Shown: in pieces, positions 61,584 through 64,000 of the stretch
How the letters are laid out: every line of letters starts with the position of its first letter
Position numbering within the stretch: the first letter of the stretch is position 1
Assembly: GCF_000006565.2 (NCBI RefSeq)
Contig: NC_031480.1
Coordinates: 5,883,170-5,947,169, forward strand
DNA: 64,000 nucleotides
Reading direction: 5' to 3'
Source of the DNA: Toxoplasma gondii ME49
Taxonomy: Eukaryota; Apicomplexa; Conoidasida; Eucoccidiorida; Sarcocystidae
The notes under the pieces: model-generated
Told to the model about the DNA's origin: nothing
What the model saw: the letters and a program-made list of their open reading frames with translations, nothing else
The model's database searches: none
Translations under genes and position numbers: made by a program

Positions 61584-63676
61584 TGAGGCTAACGGTACAA
61601 CTAGGCATGCAGTCTCTGATTTGTTCCAGCAATAGCAACGCGTTTGACACTGGTAACCCGTCAAAGCGTTGCATTACGAGACTCCATACCGCGCGGCAAG
61701 GCGAACGGTTCCACGGGACGTGCTGGACAGACTGCAGCAGGATTCACAGCAGTATCGGAAAAGAATTCGAGGACGACCACGACAGAAACAACTGTCTCAA
61801 ATATACTCTTCGTCGGCTAAAAGCAACCAAGTGGAGAAAAAGTGTTCGTTCCGAAGACGACTTGTAGACACCAACGGGACGGCTGGTCAGAAGAATGTGC
61901 ATGCCTCAGGGATAACACAGAATGACCGCGCAATCCACAGGCGGTCATTCCTCAGTATTGTGGTACCTAAATGATTCCTAGCCAAGGAAGCGAAGATCTT
62001 CTGAGATGACTTAAACAGCAACACGGCTTGTCAAGGTGGCAAAGGCTCTCCCCGGGCCACAGCTTCTGCAATCGCAGCGGTGGCTATCCACCGAAAAACT
62101 ATGCATGCATGCGCAAGATTGGAAAAAATCTTTTTTCTTGAAGCTTAATGACGCTGACGGACTCATCCCAGGTATCGTTCAGGTCCACGCCTCCAGAAGG
62201 GGCTCATTCCATGTGGAAACGTTGCACACAATGAAAATTTGAAGTCAGGTACTCCCTCATTCGGACGACTACAGGACTGTGTCTAATGGTGTCGCTTGCC
62301 ACTTCGTTCCTCCCATTGACCGAAGTTGCCTCTGTCTCAAGTCTTTGGTATGTGTTTTACCACCCACTGCCTTCGCGTTTGTTGATCGCTCCATAGACTC
62401 GTTTTCCGACGTGTTTGCTTTGGCGACCGCCGTGCAGCTTTATGCTGCTGGCTGCCGCGGCATACGTTGACTTGCCGACCTGTCCCCAAGAGGGCTTCCC
62501 GCGCAGGGGTAAACAGACGCGTTGGCGACGCCCATGACTCTAGTTTTGAATGTCTACTGACTTGCGTCAGGGAACGGCAACACTGAAAACCCAAGCAAAC
62601 ATGCAGTAGTAATACGACTGCCCGGTCGACGGCCCGGGCCACCCGTGAGTATTGCAGATTGTCTCAGGCACACATTCAGATGGCATAGGCCAAAGGCTAT
62701 ATGAACTGATATTTCAATGAAGGCATAGCAAAAGCCTGCAAAGTGCGCTCTTTTTTCGTACTTCGATCCACTAAATATCACGGTAAGCAGCTCTTGTGGC
62801 CAAGAACCGTACACTGTAGAGATCTACCTGCCAGGCGTTCATGTGTCCCAGGGTACTTCTGACCAACGGTGCATGCACAGGAACATTGCTAATCTGCCTT
62901 TTGCACATGATGTGCCAGCTCGTAACTCGCGTTCATGACTAATGTCTGAACAATGGGCATCGTGTGCAGGCTGAGCGATACATGCTCGTACCCCCGAAAA
63001 CTCCGCACTGGGACATGCGCCACACCCCGCTTCCTCGGGCGCTGTGAAACACGGGTGGAGCATACCTTCTGCAGTAGCATGAATACCACCTTATTAGAGA
63101 TTCGAAGACACTCTAGTTTAAGCCGTACGTCGGCGATGCATTAACTGCCGAACCGCACCGTGCATTCAGCGGCATACATTCGATAGTGGGCTGCTCAAGC
63201 TGGGTCCATCCGCGGGTCCACCGTTCAAAAAAAATCTTACGGTTCGTCAGCTGACTGGAACCTAGGCTTCAAGCTCCTCGAAAAATGAAAGACACCTCGA
63301 CTCCGTTCCCAGCAGCAGTTACGTTTGTTGGTTCCTTCCATTGGAAACAATAAGCATGCCTGGGTCAATACTGGAGGCCCGGTGACACTTGGCAGTGAGT
63401 GTTCGGTTGTTACTTCAGTGTCTTGTTCTGCGGCAGTGTAGAATAAATGTTTACATTTCTCCTTCAATGTATTCGTTTCCGTTCTCACATCCCCATATAC
63501 AGATAAAACGCACTTTTCATTTCTCTCTGAATCGGTAAGAAATACATTATCGCACTCTGGTGCACTGCTCTGTTTCGGATGGTCACGGAGAGCAACGGAT
63601 GCAGAGAAACGTGCTCTTGAGAGTTCCTGCATCGTAGCACAGCTGCCGACCCTCTCGTCCCTCCGCTTCTGGATAC
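61584..63676. other. Intergenic, no supported gene
   Basis: About 2.1 kb between two minus-strand genes: 5' region of the UBE2J gene on the left, 3' region of the edge gene on the right. Short ORFs here lack conservation cues. Confidence 0.4.
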
Positions 63677-64000
63677 TCAGTTTTCCCCGTTTCCTCGAAG
63701 GAACCAATTGTGCAGATCAGAGTCAAAAGATTCCTCGTCAGTATCTGCTGCCATACGCGTTAAGTCTAGAGCAAGAACGACCACCTCCAAGTCAGGTTCG
63801 TCAGTGTGATGGTTTCATGATATGAGACTCATACCTGAATCAGTTTCCCTTCGGTAAAGAGAACCATTCTGTGATAGCGGGGCTTCATTAGAGGCCATCT
63901 GGTACTTTTCTGACGGCTTCATGTCAGCAGTGGTTCCAGATATTTCCAAGTCTTTCACGGTCGCACACTTCTCCAGGGTTCCACCTACTGTCGCGTACAC
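63677..64000 (-). CDS. 3' end of an unrecognised gene, cut by the window edge
   Basis: An open minus frame from the edge (64000) runs through DLEISGTTADMKPSEKYQMA and NGSLYRRETDS to a GTATGA donor at 63835. A CTCTAG acceptor before 63765 joins in phase 1 to DLTRMAADTDEESFDSDLHN and WFLRGNGEN, stop at 63677. The acidic Asp/Glu/Ser tail ending is protein-like, and the join preserves frame. No family is recognisable from about 85 residues. Confidence 0.5.

Noticed and set aside
1..64000. tRNA, rRNA, CRISPR, bacterial operons, transposons
   Set aside because: I looked for T-loop GTTCGA contexts, arrays and terminal repeats and found nothing that folds or repeats convincingly; only NUMT pieces may hold fragmentary mitochondrial rRNA.

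Overview
The window is nuclear DNA of a tissue-cyst-forming coccidian (Toxoplasma/Neospora/Hammondia type; I cannot settle the species). Support comes from GC-balanced, intron-rich genes with GT-AG introns, long low-complexity N-terminal extensions, frequent TGCATGC words, long (TA)n microsatellites, and scattered decayed insertions of mitochondrial DNA that encode apicomplexan-type cytochrome b. There is no prokaryotic, viral or CRISPR content. Exon joins below were read by eye from splice consensus, reading phase and family conservation.

Layout, left to right. About 2.3-9.0 kb (-): a multi-exon HAD phosphatase resembling the HAD half of plant thiamin-monophosphate phosphatase TH2. One of its long introns holds a ~1.2 kb mitochondrial insert (NUMT). 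9-12.9 kb: repeat-rich intergenic DNA. 12.9-16.8 kb (-): a ~1150-residue F-box protein with beta-propeller-like segments. 18.6-20.1 kb (-): an unrecognised membrane protein. 21.0-22.8 kb (+): an AT-hook protein carrying a 105-bp tandem repeat (11 AT-hooks). 25.1-28.7 kb (-): diaminopimelate decarboxylase in five exons. 32.9-38.0 kb (+): a seven-exon WD40 protein homologous to TCAB1/WRAP53, the telomerase and Cajal-body RNP chaperone. 39.1-41.0 kb (-): a single-exon membrane protein with an NlpC/P60-like segment. 43.9-46.3 kb (+): a CFAP221/PCDP1 axonemal protein, followed by a small spliced ORF. 48.3-49.7 kb (-): a type II membrane LicD-like protein. 50.8-53.5 kb (+): weakly supported ORFs. 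54.1-57.6 kb (-): an unrecognised multi-exon gene. 58.4-61.6 kb (-): a tail-anchored UBE2J/Ubc6-type E2 of ER-associated degradation. The right edge holds the 3' end of another minus-strand gene.

The genes do not form a pathway or operon. They are independent eukaryotic units: lysine biosynthesis (LysA), ERAD (UBE2J), RNP/telomerase biology (TCAB1), the microgamete flagellum (CFAP221), glycan or phosphoryl transfer (LicD-like), DNA binding (AT-hook) and ubiquitin ligase targeting (F-box). The points most worth a second look are the TCAB1 homologue, the NUMTs broken at one shared position in cob, the homogenised AT-hook array, and a 34-bp near-perfect hairpin inside a UBE2J intron.
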